This document shows positions 24,007 to 36,419 of a stretch of DNA of 64,000 bases, piece after piece. The stretch covers positions 5,746,493 to 5,810,492 of the forward strand of contig NC_060115.1 of NCBI RefSeq assembly GCF_021155765.1. Reading direction: 5' to 3'. The notes beneath the pieces are model-generated. The model saw only the letters and a program-made list of their open reading frames with translations, was not told the origin of the DNA and made no database searches. A program made the position numbers and the translations under genes. Source of the stretch: Diprion similis. Taxonomy: Eukaryota; Arthropoda; Insecta; Hymenoptera; Diprionidae. The first letter of the stretch is position 1. Every line of letters starts with the position of its first letter.

Positions 24007-24833
24007 ATGACGAAGAAGACCGACACAGCGGCGAAGGAACTAAATTCAATCCAGAAGCCTGCAGCGTTCAGCGTCGTCGACGTTGCTTACAGCGTGGGTA
24101 CATGAATTATAAATTTTTTCGTCTTCTCTCTGTGTGAACTGTAGAGTGTCTCGCAGACTACGTTGCTCTTCTTGTGACACTGCATGTGTTTGATTAATTG
24201 ATTCGAAAGAATCGCAGCTTTTTGTCCATCTAGTTCGTATGTTCAAGTCCCAACTCCTACTCCTGATGTTTTTTTCAGGTAGCGAGTATCATGTCCGGGG
24301 GCCATTCCAGATCTTGTAGCACGGATGGTTCAGTCGATGGTGAAGGTAGAAGATCAAATGAAGCATACGAATGCATGGGGCGGATTTCCAAGATCCCAAT
24401 CGTTGAGGCTACGGCTTTGGCGATGTTGAATTATTACTTACGCGTAAAGCAGTCGCATTGCACGGTCCAGACGGTGTTCGAAAACGTGGAGGAGGGCTGG
24501 AGCAAGGGCGTGGAAATCGTCAGTCCTGTGACCAACAAGATTGAGAAAACCCTGGAGCGTCCCTTAAAAGCAATCGATAACGCTGCCTGCGTGGGTCTGG
24601 ACTTCGTCGAGGAGAAGATTCCCTCCGTAAAGTTGCCTCCGGATGAGTTGTACGAAAAGTCAAAGGAGTACATGAATCGTAATGTCCTGGAGCCAGCCGT
24701 GCATTTCACTTGCAGGCTGTTGGAAAACGTTAGGGATCAAGTATCACAGTTTGCGAAAACTGGCGACGCGGATGATAAGGCGGACACGGGAAATATCAGC
24801 AAAACTGACGAGGTTTCGAAAAGTCAGAAATGA
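24007..24833 (+). CDS. Perilipin-family lipid-droplet protein (Lsd type), short form
   Basis: Perilipins coat lipid droplets and control lipase access. The second exon (24279-24833) encodes the N-terminal PAT-type region. It starts with RISKIPIVEATA, then NYYLRVKQSHCTVQTVFENVE, PVTNKIEKTLERPLKAID, GLDFVEEKIPSVKLPP and DELYEKSKEYM, in the order seen in insect Lsd proteins. An in-frame upstream exon (24007-24093, ATG to donor AGC|GTGGGT) adds 29 residues before a Val-Ala-Ser-Ile-Met junction. If that exon is only leader, translation would start at the ATG at 24291. The product is 213 (or 180) residues, against roughly 350-400 for typical insect perilipins. It ends soon after the PAT region in a polar tail (SKTDEVSKSQK). 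It is either a short isoform or a shortened paralogue; further exons by alternative splicing cannot be excluded. Confidence 0.85.
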
Positions 24834-26444
24834 TCGTCACGAGAAAAGGGGAGCAACAAGATTTTCGACGCATACTTATCATTTACTCGAGATTTTTTCT
24901 TTTATAAAGATCTTCGTCCTACATGTGTGTTATGTGCGACGATATGTGCTGCAGATTATCTCATGGCTGCATAATTGTTACGTTATCACGTATTCTGTGA
25001 AGAAAACGTATAATATATTTATTTTTTCAACATCGTTATCTTTCTTCCTGCGACGCTTCAGACCTGCAAATTATCGTTCGTTGATTGACCGAATGATCAA
25101 ACGATGGCATAAATTCAAAATTGCACAGTTGCGATCGAATTTTGGTTACAAGATCGTATGCAATTCTGAGTAGTTATTCCGAGTTATTTTTTTCGAAATA
25201 CAGCTGAATACTCTCGTGATAATTTCACCTCTGATCAAAGCTCCACAATCGAACATTCCGCCTGAGGTACACCCTTTCCACGAGCCGCCTACAAATTCAT
25301 TTCAACAGCCACCGTTGTTTTCATTTTCTGAGCGGTTTGTACCACGGTCTTGTATGGAGGTCTGGAATCGACCACGAAATGATACGTGCCCGTTATCCGA
25401 ACCAAATATTTTAACATTTTTCGCCGCTACGTGGCATTGCTGCTTAGTAATGTGCAACAGGGACAAAGTGGTTTTGTCCGTCTTTCCCATTCTTCTCAAC
25501 GAGGCGCATGCACGGAAAATAATAGGTATCAAAGGGGCAAGAGGGGAGAACAGAGAAAACCGCGAGCACCATAAAACGCCATTGAATTTATACTACAGTT
25601 CTATGATAAGCACCGTGTCAGTTAACGTTCCGGGTTATTTTTCGTAACAGTTCGGCGGGTTGGAAGGGTTTGGACTTTGAAGGTGTTGGCAGTTTCACGT
25701 ATTATCAACCAAGTTACTGACCACTCTGGCAAACGAGGTTCGTTATGACCAAAAACTGTCGTGGACGAAACGTTGGTGACATATAGTCATCACTGTGAAA
25801 TTCAGAAGGTGAGACATTCCGCGGAAGCAATGTGTACGCAGAGATGTAACGACGCAAGACTAAATCTCAATTGATGTCAATCGAATATACGTGCATGTAT
25901 CGTTTACATTCTCCTGAGTAGATCAACTCTTTTAAAGGCGATAATGGGACATCTGGAACGCTAACAATTTACTTGTGCAAAAGTTTCTATACGGGCAAAG
26001 CCACCTTTGAGTAGCGATTACTTTGAAAAAATTTTGAACTACTTTATTTATATTTCCGATCGTTTACCGCTAACTCGAAGCTGATTTTTTTCTTGCTGAC
26101 GAGTGGTTCTAAACTTATGAGCTGGGAATATTGTATTTCTTAAGTTTTGAAGATATCCGGAAAATTCGACAGCACTCTTCTCTGTGTGAAGGGTATGTTA
26201 AATACGAGTGTAAGGCTAGATTTACTATCGAACCGTGTCCCAAATTTTGTAGTGTGCACTAAAAACTTGGTAGAATATTGGTATGATGTTGACGTTACCT
26301 TTCAGTGATAAAGCTTTTGATTGATGTGATAGAAAATAAAGAGTAAAGTTCATGTGATGTATGTTTTTCTGGATGAATGAAATATTATTCATTGATGATT
26401 ATCTGTTCGGACTTTTGAGATATAGCATTCGAGTGTTGGATGCC
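24834..26444. other. Region between perilipin and the satellite array
   Basis: About 1.6 kb holding the perilipin 3' UTR and unique flanking DNA. AATAAA at 26335-26340 is the only canonical poly(A) signal noted and is far from the stop. An open frame at 25216-25647 lacks an ATG for its first third and resembles nothing I know. Confidence 0.55.
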
Positions 26445-27060
26445 CTATTCCAACGTCATTGTGCAAGATAAATCGATTTAGCGCAGTCCCAATACGCTGC
26501 GAGCAACGGATCAAAAGTTACAGCCAAAAAACACCGGATGTTTATCGTCATTTCTCTGCTGTTAGTCCTACGCTTTTTCTATTGTGTTTTTCGAGTTCCT
26601 GGGGTTCCAATTAGCCTAGAAGAGGTCACACAAATCAATTCGGAAGCCAGAACTTTTCAGCTCCAAAAATCGCAAAAAGAGTGAGGCTAACCCCTTTGGA
26701 TTTTTAGTGAAAATTTCAAAGGCTTTAAAAAAGGCTGCAATTGTTTCTTTGGGGCACTATTCCAACGTAACTTTGCAAAAGAAATCGGTTGAGCGCAGTC
26801 CCAATACGCTGCGAGCTACGAATCGAAAGTAAGAGCCGAAAAACTGCAGATTTTCTTCGTCATTTCTCCGCTGCTGGTCCTAGGCTATTTTTCATGTGTT
26901 TTCTGAGTTCCTGGGCGTCGAATTAGTCTGAAAAGCGTCATACGGATCGATTCCCAGACAAAAGATTTTTCGGCCAAAAAAAATCCAAGGCTAACCCCTT
27001 TGCATTTTTGGCGAAAATTTCGACGACTTTGAAAAGTGCTGCAATTAATTCTTTAGGGTA
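26445..27060. repeat. Diverged edge monomers of the satellite
   Basis: The first copy (26445-26756) is 312 bp long and differs from the consensus at many positions while remaining alignable throughout. The second (26757-27060, 304 bp) is diverged for about its first 80 bases and then matches the consensus almost perfectly from about 26836 (GCCGAAAAACTGCAGATTTT). Confidence 0.9.
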
Positions 27061-30000
27061 CTATTCCGACGTGATTTTGCGAGAGGAATCGATTAATCGC
27101 AGTCCCGATACGCTGCGAGCAACACCTGCAAAGTTACAGCCGAAAAACTGCAGATTTTCATCGTCATTTCTCCGCTGCTGGTCCTAGGCTATTTTTCATG
27201 TGTTTTCTGAGTTCCTGGGCGTCGAATTAGTCTAAAAAGCGTCATACGGATCGATTCCCAGACAAAAGATTTTTCGGCCAAAAAAAATCCAAGGCTAACC
27301 CCTTTGCATTTTTGGCGAAAATTTCGACGACTTTGAAAAGTGCTGCAATTAATTCTTTAGGGTACTATTCCGACGTGATTTTGCGAGAGGAATCGATTAA
27401 TCGCAGTCCCGATACGCTGCGAGCAACACCTGCAAAGTTACAGCCGAAAAACTGCAGATTTTCATCGTCATTTCTCCGCTGCTGGTCCTAGGCTATTTTT
27501 CATGTGTTTTCTGAGTTCCTGGGCGTCGAATTAGTCTAAAAAGCGTCATACGGATCGATTCCCAGACAAAAGATTTTTCGGCCAAAAAAAATCCAAGGCT
27601 AACCCCTTGCATTTTTGGCGAAAGTTTCGACGACTTCGGAAAGTGCTGCAATTAATTCTTTAGGGTACTATTCCGACGTGATTTTGCGAGAGGAATCGAT
27701 TAATCGCAGTCCCGATACGCTGCGAGCAACACCTGCAAAGTTACGGCCGAAAAACTGCAGATTTTCATCGTCATTTCTCCGCTGCTGGTCCTAGGCTATT
27801 TTTCATGTGTTTTCTGAGTTCCTGGGCGTCGAATTAGTCTAAAAAGCGTCATACGGATCGATTCCCAGACAAAAGATTTTTCGGCCAAAAAAAATCCAAG
27901 GCTAACCCCTTTGCATTTTTGGCGAAAATTTCGACGACTTTGAAAAGTGCTGCAATTAATTCTTTAGGGTACTATTCCGACGTGATTTTGCGAGAGGAAT
28001 CGATTAATCGCAGTCCCGATACGCTGCGAGCAACACCTGCAAAGTTACAGCCGAAAAACTGCAGATTTTCATCGTCATTTCTCCGCTGCTGGTCCTAGGC
28101 TATTTTTCATGTGTTTTCTGAGTTCCTGGCCGTCGAATTAGTCTAAAAAGCGTCATACGGATCGATTCCCAGACAAAAGATTTTTCGGCCAAAAAAAATC
28201 CAAGGCTAACCCCTTTGCATTTTTGGCGAAAATTTCGACGACTTTGAAAAGTGCTGCAATTAATTCTTTAGGGTACTATTCCGACGTGATTTTGCGAGAG
28301 GAATCGATTAATCGCAGTCCCGATACGCTGCGAGCAACACCTGCAAAGTTACAGCCGAAAAACTGCAGATTTTCATCGTCATTTCTCCGCTGCTGGTCCT
28401 AGGCTATTTTTCATGTGTTTTCTGAGTTCCTGGGCGTCGAATTAGTCTAAAAAGCGTCATACGGATCGATTCCCGGACAAAAGATTTTTCGGCCAAAAAA
28501 AATCCAAGGCTAACCCCTTTGCATTTTTGGCGAAAATTTCGACGACTTTGAAAAGTGCTGCAATTAATTCTTTAGGGTACTATTCCGACGTGATTTTGCG
28601 AGAGGAATCGATTAATCGCAGTCCCGATACGCTGCGAGCAACACCTGCAAAGTTACAGCCGAAAAACTGCAGATTTTCATCGTCCTTTCTCCGCTGCTGG
28701 TCCTAGGCTATTTTTCATGTGTTTTCTGAGTTCCTGGGCGTCGAATTAGTCTAAAAAGCGTCATACGGATCGATTCCCAGACAAAAGATTTTTCGGCCAA
28801 AAAAAATCCAAGGCTAACCCCTTGCATTTTTGGCGAAAATTTCGACGACTTCGAAAAGTGCTGCAATTAATTCTTTAGGGTACTATTCCGACGTGATTTT
28901 GCGAGAGGAATCGATTAATCGCAGTCCCGATACGCTGCGAGCAACACCTGCAAAGTTACGGCCGAAAAACTGCAGATTTTCATCGTCATTTCTCCGCTGC
29001 TGGTCCTAGGCTATTTTTCATGTGTTTTCTGAGTTCCTGGGCGTCGAATTAGTCTAAAGAGCGTCATACGGATCGATTCCCAGACAAAAGATTTTTCGGC
29101 CAAAAAAAATCCAAGGCTAACCCCTTTGCATTTTTGGCGAAAATTTCGACGACTTCGAAAAGTGCTGCAATTAATTCTGTAGGGTACTATTCCGACGTGA
29201 TTTTGCGAGAGGAATCGATTAATCGCAGTCCCGATACGCTGCGAGCAACACCTGCAAAGTTACAGCCGAAAAACTGCAGATTTTCATCGTCATTTCTCCG
29301 CTGCTGGTCCTAGGCTATTTTTCATGTGTTTTCTGAGTTCCTGGGCGTCGAATTAGTCTAAAAAGCGTCATACGGATCGATTCCCAGACAAAAGATTTTT
29401 CGGCCAAAAAAAATCCAAGGCTAACCCCTTGCATTTTTGGCGAAAATTTCGACGACTTCGGAAAGTGCTGCAATTAATTCTTTAGGGTACTATTCCGACG
29501 TGATTTTGCGAGAGGAATCGATTAATCGCAGTCCCGATACGCTGCGAGCAACACCTGCAAAGTTACAGCCGAAAAACTGCAGATATTCATCGTCATTTTT
29601 CCGCTGCTGGTCCTAGGCTATTTTTCATGTGTTTTCTGAGTTCCTGGGCGTCGAATTTGTCTAGAAAGCGTCATACGGATCGATTCCCAGACAAAAGATT
29701 TTTCGGCCAAAAAAAATCCAAGGCTAACCCCTTTGCATTTTTGGCGAAAATTTCGACGACTTTGAAAAGTGCGGCAATTAATTCTTTAGGGTACTATTCC
29801 GACGTGATTTTGCGAGAGGAATCGATTAATCGCAGTCCCGATACGCTGCGAGCAACACCCGCAAAGTTACAGCCGAAAAACTGCAGATTTTCATCGTCAT
29901 TTCTCCGCTGCTGGTCCTAGGCTATTTTTTATGTGTTTTCTGAGTTCCTGGGCGTCGAATTAGTCTAAAAAGCGTCATACGGATCGATTCCCAGACAAAA

Positions 30001-33000
30001 GATTTTTCGGCCAAAAAAAATCCAAGGCTAACCCCTTGCATTTTTGGCGAAAATTTCGACGACTTCGGAAAGTGCTGCAATTAATTCTTTAGGGTACTAT
30101 TCCGACGTGATTTTGCGAGAGGAATCGATTAATCGCAGTCCCGATACGCTGCGAGCAACACCTGCAAAGTTACAGCCGAAAAACTGCAGATATTCATCGT
30201 CATTTTTCCGCTGCTGGTCCTAGGCTATTTTTCATGTGTTTTCTGAGTTCCTGGGCGTCGAATTAGTCTAAAAAGCGTCATACGGATCGATTCCCAGACA
30301 AAAGATTTTTCGGCCAAAAAAAATCCAAGGCTAACCCCTTTGCATTTTTGGCGAAAATTTCGACGACTTTGAAAAGTGCTGCAATTAATTCTTTAGGGTA
30401 CTATTCCGACGTGATTTTGCGAGAGGAATCGATTAATCGCAGTCCCGATACGCTGCGAGCAACACCCGCAAAGTTACAGCCGAAAAACTGCAGATTTTCA
30501 TCGTCATTTCTCCGCTGCTGGTCCTAGGCTATTTTTCATGTGTTTTCTGAGTTCCTGGGCGTCGAATTAGTCTAAAAAGCGTCATACGGATCGATTCCCA
30601 GACAAAAGATTTTTCGGCCAAAAAAAATCCAAGGCTAACCCCTTTGCATTTTTGGCCAAAATTTCGACGACTTTGAAAAGTGCTGCAATTGATTCTTCAG
30701 GGTACTATTCCGACGTGATTTTGCGAGAGGAATCGATTAATCGCAGTCCCGATACGCTGCGAGCAACACCTGCAAAGTTACAGCCGAAAAACTGCAGATT
30801 TTCATCGTCATTTCTCCGCTGCTGGTCCTAGGCTATTTTTCATGTGTTTTCTGAGTTCCTGGGCGTCGAATTAGTCTAAAAAGCGTCATACGGATCGATT
30901 CCCAGACAAAAGATTTTTCGGCCAAAAAAAATCCAAGGCTAACCCCTTTGCATTTTTGGCGAAAATTTCGACGACTTTGAAAAGTGCTGCAATTAATTCT
31001 TTAGGGTACTATTCCGACGTGATTTTGCGAGAGGAATCGATTAATCGCAGTCCCGATACGCTGCGAGCAACACCTGCAAAGTTACAGCCGAAAAACTGCA
31101 GATTTTCATCGTCATTTCTCCGCTGCTGGTCCTAGGCTATTTTTCATGTGTTTTCTGAGTTCCTGGGCGTCGAATTAGTCTAAAAAGCGTCATACGGATC
31201 GATTCCCAGACAAAAGATTTTTCGGCCAAAAAAAATCCAAGGCTAACCCCTTTGCATTTTTGGCGAAAATTTCGACGACTTTGAAAAGTGCTGCAATTAA
31301 TTCTTTAGGGTACTATTCCGACGTGATTTTGCGAGAGGAATCGATTAATCGCAGTCCCGATACGCTGCGAGCAACACCTGCAAAGTTACAGCCGAAAAAC
31401 TGCAGATTTTCATCGTCATTTCTCCGCTGCTGGTCCTAGGCTATTTTTCATGTGTTTTCTGAGTTCCTGGGCGTCGAATTAGTCTAAAAAGCGTCATACG
31501 GATCGATTCCCAGACAAAAGATTTTTCGGCCAAAAAAAATCCAAGGCTAACCCCTTTGCATTTTTGGCGAAAATTTCGACGACTTTGAAAAGTGCTGCAA
31601 TTAATTCTTCAGGGTACTATTCCGACGTGATTTTGCGAGGGGAATCGATTAATCGCAGTCCCGATACGCTGCGAGCAACACCTGCAAAGTTACAGCCGAA
31701 AAACTGCAGATTTTCATCGTCATTTCTCCGCTGCTGGTCCTAGGCTATTTTTCATGTGTTTTCTGAGTTCCTGGGCGTCGAATTAGTCTAAAAAGCGTCA
31801 TACGGATCGATTCCCAGACAAAAGATTTTTCGGCCAAAAAAAATCCAAGGCTAACCCCTTTGCATTTTTGGCGAAAATTTCGACGACTTTGAAAAGTGCT
31901 GCAATTAATTCTTTAGGGTACTATTCCGACGTGATTTTGCGAGAGGAATCGATTAATCGCAGTCCCGATACGCTGCGAGCAACACCTGCAAAGTTACAGC
32001 CGAAAAACTGCAGATTTTCATCGTCATTTCTCCGCTGCTGGTCCTAGGCTATTTTTCATGTGTTTTCTGAGTTCCTGGGCGTCGAATTAGTCTAAAAAGC
32101 GTCATACGGATCGATTCCCAGACAAAAGATTTTTCGGCCAAAAAAAATCCAAGGCTAACCCCTTTGCATTTTTGGCGAAAATTTCGACGACTTTGAAAAG
32201 TGCTGCAATTAATTCTTTAGGGTACTATTCCGACGTGATTTTGCGAGAGGAATCGATTAATCGCAGTCCCGATACGCTGCGAGCAACACCTGCAAAGTTA
32301 CAGCCGAAAAACTGCAGATTTTCATCGTCATTTCTCCGCTGCTGGTCCTAGGCTATTTTTCATGTGTTTTCTGAGTTCCTGGGCGTCGAATTAGTCTAAA
32401 AAGCGTCATACGGATCGATTCCCAGACAAAAGATTTTTCGGCCAAAAAAAATCCAAGGCTAACCCCTTTGCATTTTTGGCCAAAATTTCGACGACTTTGA
32501 AAAGTGCTGCAATTAATTCTTCAGGGTACTATTCCGACGTGATTTTGCGAGAGGAATCGATTAATCGCAGTCCCGATACGCTGCGAGCAACACCTGCAAA
32601 GTTACAGCCGAAAAACTGCAGATTTTCATCGTCATTTCTCCGCTGCTGGTCCTAGGCTATTTTTCATGTGTTTTCTGAGTTCCTGGGCGTCGAATTAGTC
32701 TAAAAAGCGTCATACGGATCGATTCCCAGACAAAAGATTTTTCGGCCAAAAAAAATCCAAGGCTAACCCCTTTGCATTTTTGGCGAAAATTTCGACGACT
32801 TTGAAAAGTGCTGCAATTAATTCTTCAGGGTACCATTCCGACGTGATTTTGCGAGAGGAATCGATTAATCGCAGTCCCGATACGCTGCGAGCAACACCTG
32901 CAAAGTTACAGCCGAAAAACTGCAGATTTTCATCGTCATTTCTCCGCTGCTGGTCCTAGGCTATTTTTCATGTGTTTTCTGAGTTCCTGGGCGTCGAATT

Positions 33001-36000
33001 AGTCTAAAAAGCGTCATACGGATCGATTCCCAGACAAAAGATTTTTCGGCCAAAAAAAATCCAAGGCTAACCCCTTTGCATTTTTGGCGAAAATTTCGAC
33101 GACTTTGAAAAGTGCTGCAATTAATTCTTTAGGGTACTATTCCGACGTGATTTTGCGAGAGGAATCGATTAATCGCAGTCCCGATACGCTGCGAGCAACA
33201 CCTGCAAAGTTACAGCCGAAAAACTGCAGATTTTCATCGTCATTTCTCCGCTGCTGGTCCTAGGCTATTTTTCATGTGTTTTCTGAGTTCCTGGGCGTCG
33301 AATTAGTCTAAAAAGCGTCATACGGATCGATTCCCAGACAAAAGATTTTTCGGCCAAAAAAAATCCAAGGCTAACCCCTTTGCATTTTTGGCCAAAATTT
33401 CGACGACTTTGAAAAGTGCTGCAATTAATTCTTCAGGGTACTATTCCGACGTGATTTTGCGAGAGGAATCGATTAATCGCAGTCCCGATACGCTGCGAGC
33501 AACACCTGCAAAGTTACAGCCGAAAAACTGCAGATTTTCATCGTCATTTCTCCGCTGCTGGTCCTAGGCTATTTTTCATGTGTTTTCTGAGTTCCTGGGC
33601 GTCGAATTAGTCTAAAAAGCGTCATACGGATCGATTCCCAGACAAAAGATTTTTCGGCCAAAAAAAATCCAAGGCTAACCCCTTTGCATTTTTGGCGAAA
33701 ATTTCGACGACTTTGAAAAGTGCTGCAATTAATTCTTTAGGGTACTATTCCGACGTGATTTTGCGAGAGGAATCGATTAATCGCAGTCCCGATACGCTGC
33801 GAGCAACACCTGCAAAGTTACAGCCGAAAAACTGCAGATTTTCATCGTCATTTCTCCGCTGCTGGTCCTAGGCTATTTTTCATGTGTTTTCTGAGTTCCT
33901 GGGCGTCGAATTAGTCTAAAAAGCGTCATACGGATCGATTCCCAGACAAAAGATTTTTCGGCCAAAAAAAATCCAAGGCTAACCCCTTTGCATTTTTGGC
34001 GAAAATTTCGACGACTTTGAAAAGTGCTGCAATTAATTCTTTAGGGTACTATTCCGACGTGATTTTGCGAGAGGAATCGATTAATCGCAGTCCCGATACG
34101 CTGCGAGCAACACCTGCAAAGTTACAGCCGAAAAACTGCAGATTTTCATCGTCATTTCTCCGCTGCTGGTCCTAGGCTATTTTTCATGTGTTTTCTGAGT
34201 TCCTGGGCGTCGAATTAGTCTAAAAAGCGTCATACGGATCGATTCCCAGACAAAAGATTTTTCGGCCAAAAAAAATCCAAGGCTAACCCCTTTGCATTTT
34301 TGGCGAAAATTTCGACGACTTTGAAAAGTGCTGCAATTAATTCTTTAGGGTACTATTCCGACGTGATTTTGCGAGAGGAATCGATTAATCGCAGTCCCGA
34401 TACGCTGCGAGCAACACCTGCAAAGTTACAGCCGAAAAACTGCAGATTTTCATCGTCATTTCTCCGCTGCTGGTCCTAGGCTATTTTTCATGTGTTTTCT
34501 GAGTTCCTGGGCGTCGAATTAGTCTAAAAAGCGTCATACGGATCGATTCCCAGACAAAAGATTTTTCGGCCAAAAAAAATCCAAGGCTAACCCCTTTGCA
34601 TTTTTGGCGAAAATTTCGACGACTTTGAAAAGTGCTGCAATTAATTCTTTAGGGTACTATTCCGACGTGATTTTGCGAGAGGAATCGATTAATCGCAGTC
34701 CCGATACGCTGCGAGCAACACCTGCAAAGTTACAGCCGAAAAACTGCAGATTTTCATCGTCATTTCTCCGCTGCTGGTCCTAGGCTATTTTTCATGTGTT
34801 TTCTGAGTTCCTGGGCGTCGAATTAGTCTAAAAAGCGTCATACGGATCGATTCCCAGACAAAAGATTTTTCGGCCAAAAAAAATCCAAGGCTAACCCCTT
34901 TGCATTTTTGGCGAAAATTTCGACGACTTTGAAAAGTGCTGCAATTAATTCTTTAGGGTACTATTCCGACGTGATTTTGCGAGAGGAATCGATTAATCGC
35001 AGTCCCGATACGCTGCGAGCAACACCTGCAAAGTTACAGCCGAAAAACTGCAGATTTTCATCGTCATTTCTCCGCTGCTGGTCCTAGGCTATTTTTCATG
35101 TGTTTTCTGAGTTCCTGGGCGTCGAATTAGTCTAAAAAGCGTCATACGGATCGATTCCCAGACAAAAGATTTTTCGGCCAAAAAAAATCCAAGGCTAACC
35201 CCTTTGCATTTTTGGCCAAAATTTCGACGACTTTGAAAAGTGCTGCAATTAATTCTTCAGGGTACTATTCCGACGTGATTTTGCGAGAGGAATCGATTAA
35301 TCGCAGTCCCGATACGCTGCGAGCAACACCTGCAAAGTTACAGCCGAAAAACTGCAGATTTTCATCGTCATTTCTCCGCTGCTGGTCCTAGGCTATTTTT
35401 CATGTGTTTTCTGAGTTCCTGGGCGTCGAATTAGTCTAAAAAGCGTCATACGGATCGATTCCCAGACAAAAGATTTTTCGGCCAAAAAAAATCCAAGGCT
35501 AACCCCTTTGCATTTTTGGCGAAAATTTCGACGACTTTGAAAAGTGCTGCAATTAATTCTTTAGGGTACTATTCCGACGTGATTTTGCGAGAGGAATCGA
35601 TTAATCGCAGTCCCGATACGCTGCGAGCAACACCTGCAAAGTTACAGCCGAAAAACTGCAGATTTTCATCGTCATTTCTCCGCTGCTGGTCCTAGGCTAT
35701 TTTTCATGTGTTTTCTGAGTTCCTGGGCGTCGAATTAGTCTAAAAAGCGTCATACGGATCGATTCCCAGACAAAAGATTTTTCGGCCAAAAAAAATCCAA
35801 GGCTAACCCCTTTGCATTTTTGGCGAAAATTTCGACGACTTTGAAAAGTGCTGCAATTAATTCTTTAGGGTACTATTCCGACGTGATTTTGCGAGAGGAA
35901 TCGATTAATCGCAGTCCCGATACGCTGCGAGCAACACCTGCAAAGTTACAGCCGAAAAACTGCAGATTTTCATCGTCATTTCTCCGCTGCTGGTCCTAGG

Positions 36001-36419
36001 CTATTTTTCATGTGTTTTCTGAGTTCCTGGGCGTCGAATTAGTCTAAAAAGCGTCATACGGATCGATTCCCAGACAAAAGATTTTTCGGCCAAAAAAAAT
36101 CCAAGGCTAACCCCTTTGCATTTTTGGCGAAAATTTCGACGACTTTGAAAAGTGCTGCAATTAATTCTTTAGGGTACTATTCCGACGTGATTTTGCGAGA
36201 GGAATCGATTAATCGCAGTCCCGATACGCTGCGAGCAACACCTGCAAAGTTACAGCCGAAAAACTGCAGATTTTCATCGTCATTTCTCCGCTGCTGGTCC
36301 TAGGCTATTTTTCATGTGTTTTCTGAGTTCCTGGGCGTCGAATTAGTCTAAAAAGCGTCATACGGATCGATTCCCAGACAAAAGATTTTTCGGCCAAAAA
36401 AAATCCAAGGCTAACCCCT

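Noticed and set aside
24682..25173. 163-codon plus-strand ORF
   Set aside because: It overlaps the perilipin exon in another frame and continues into AT-rich 3' sequence, so it is a shadow of the real gene.
25216..25647. 143-codon open frame downstream of perilipin
   Set aside because: It starts from GTG, the first in-frame ATG is at about 25352, the composition is not protein-like, and no family is recognised. It is probably 3' UTR or intergenic sequence.
29627..29920. 97-codon plus-strand ORF within the satellite array
   Set aside because: It exists because one monomer has GAATTTGTC instead of GAATTAGTC, which removes a stop. The other monomers are interrupted there, and the frame cannot persist through 304-bp units.
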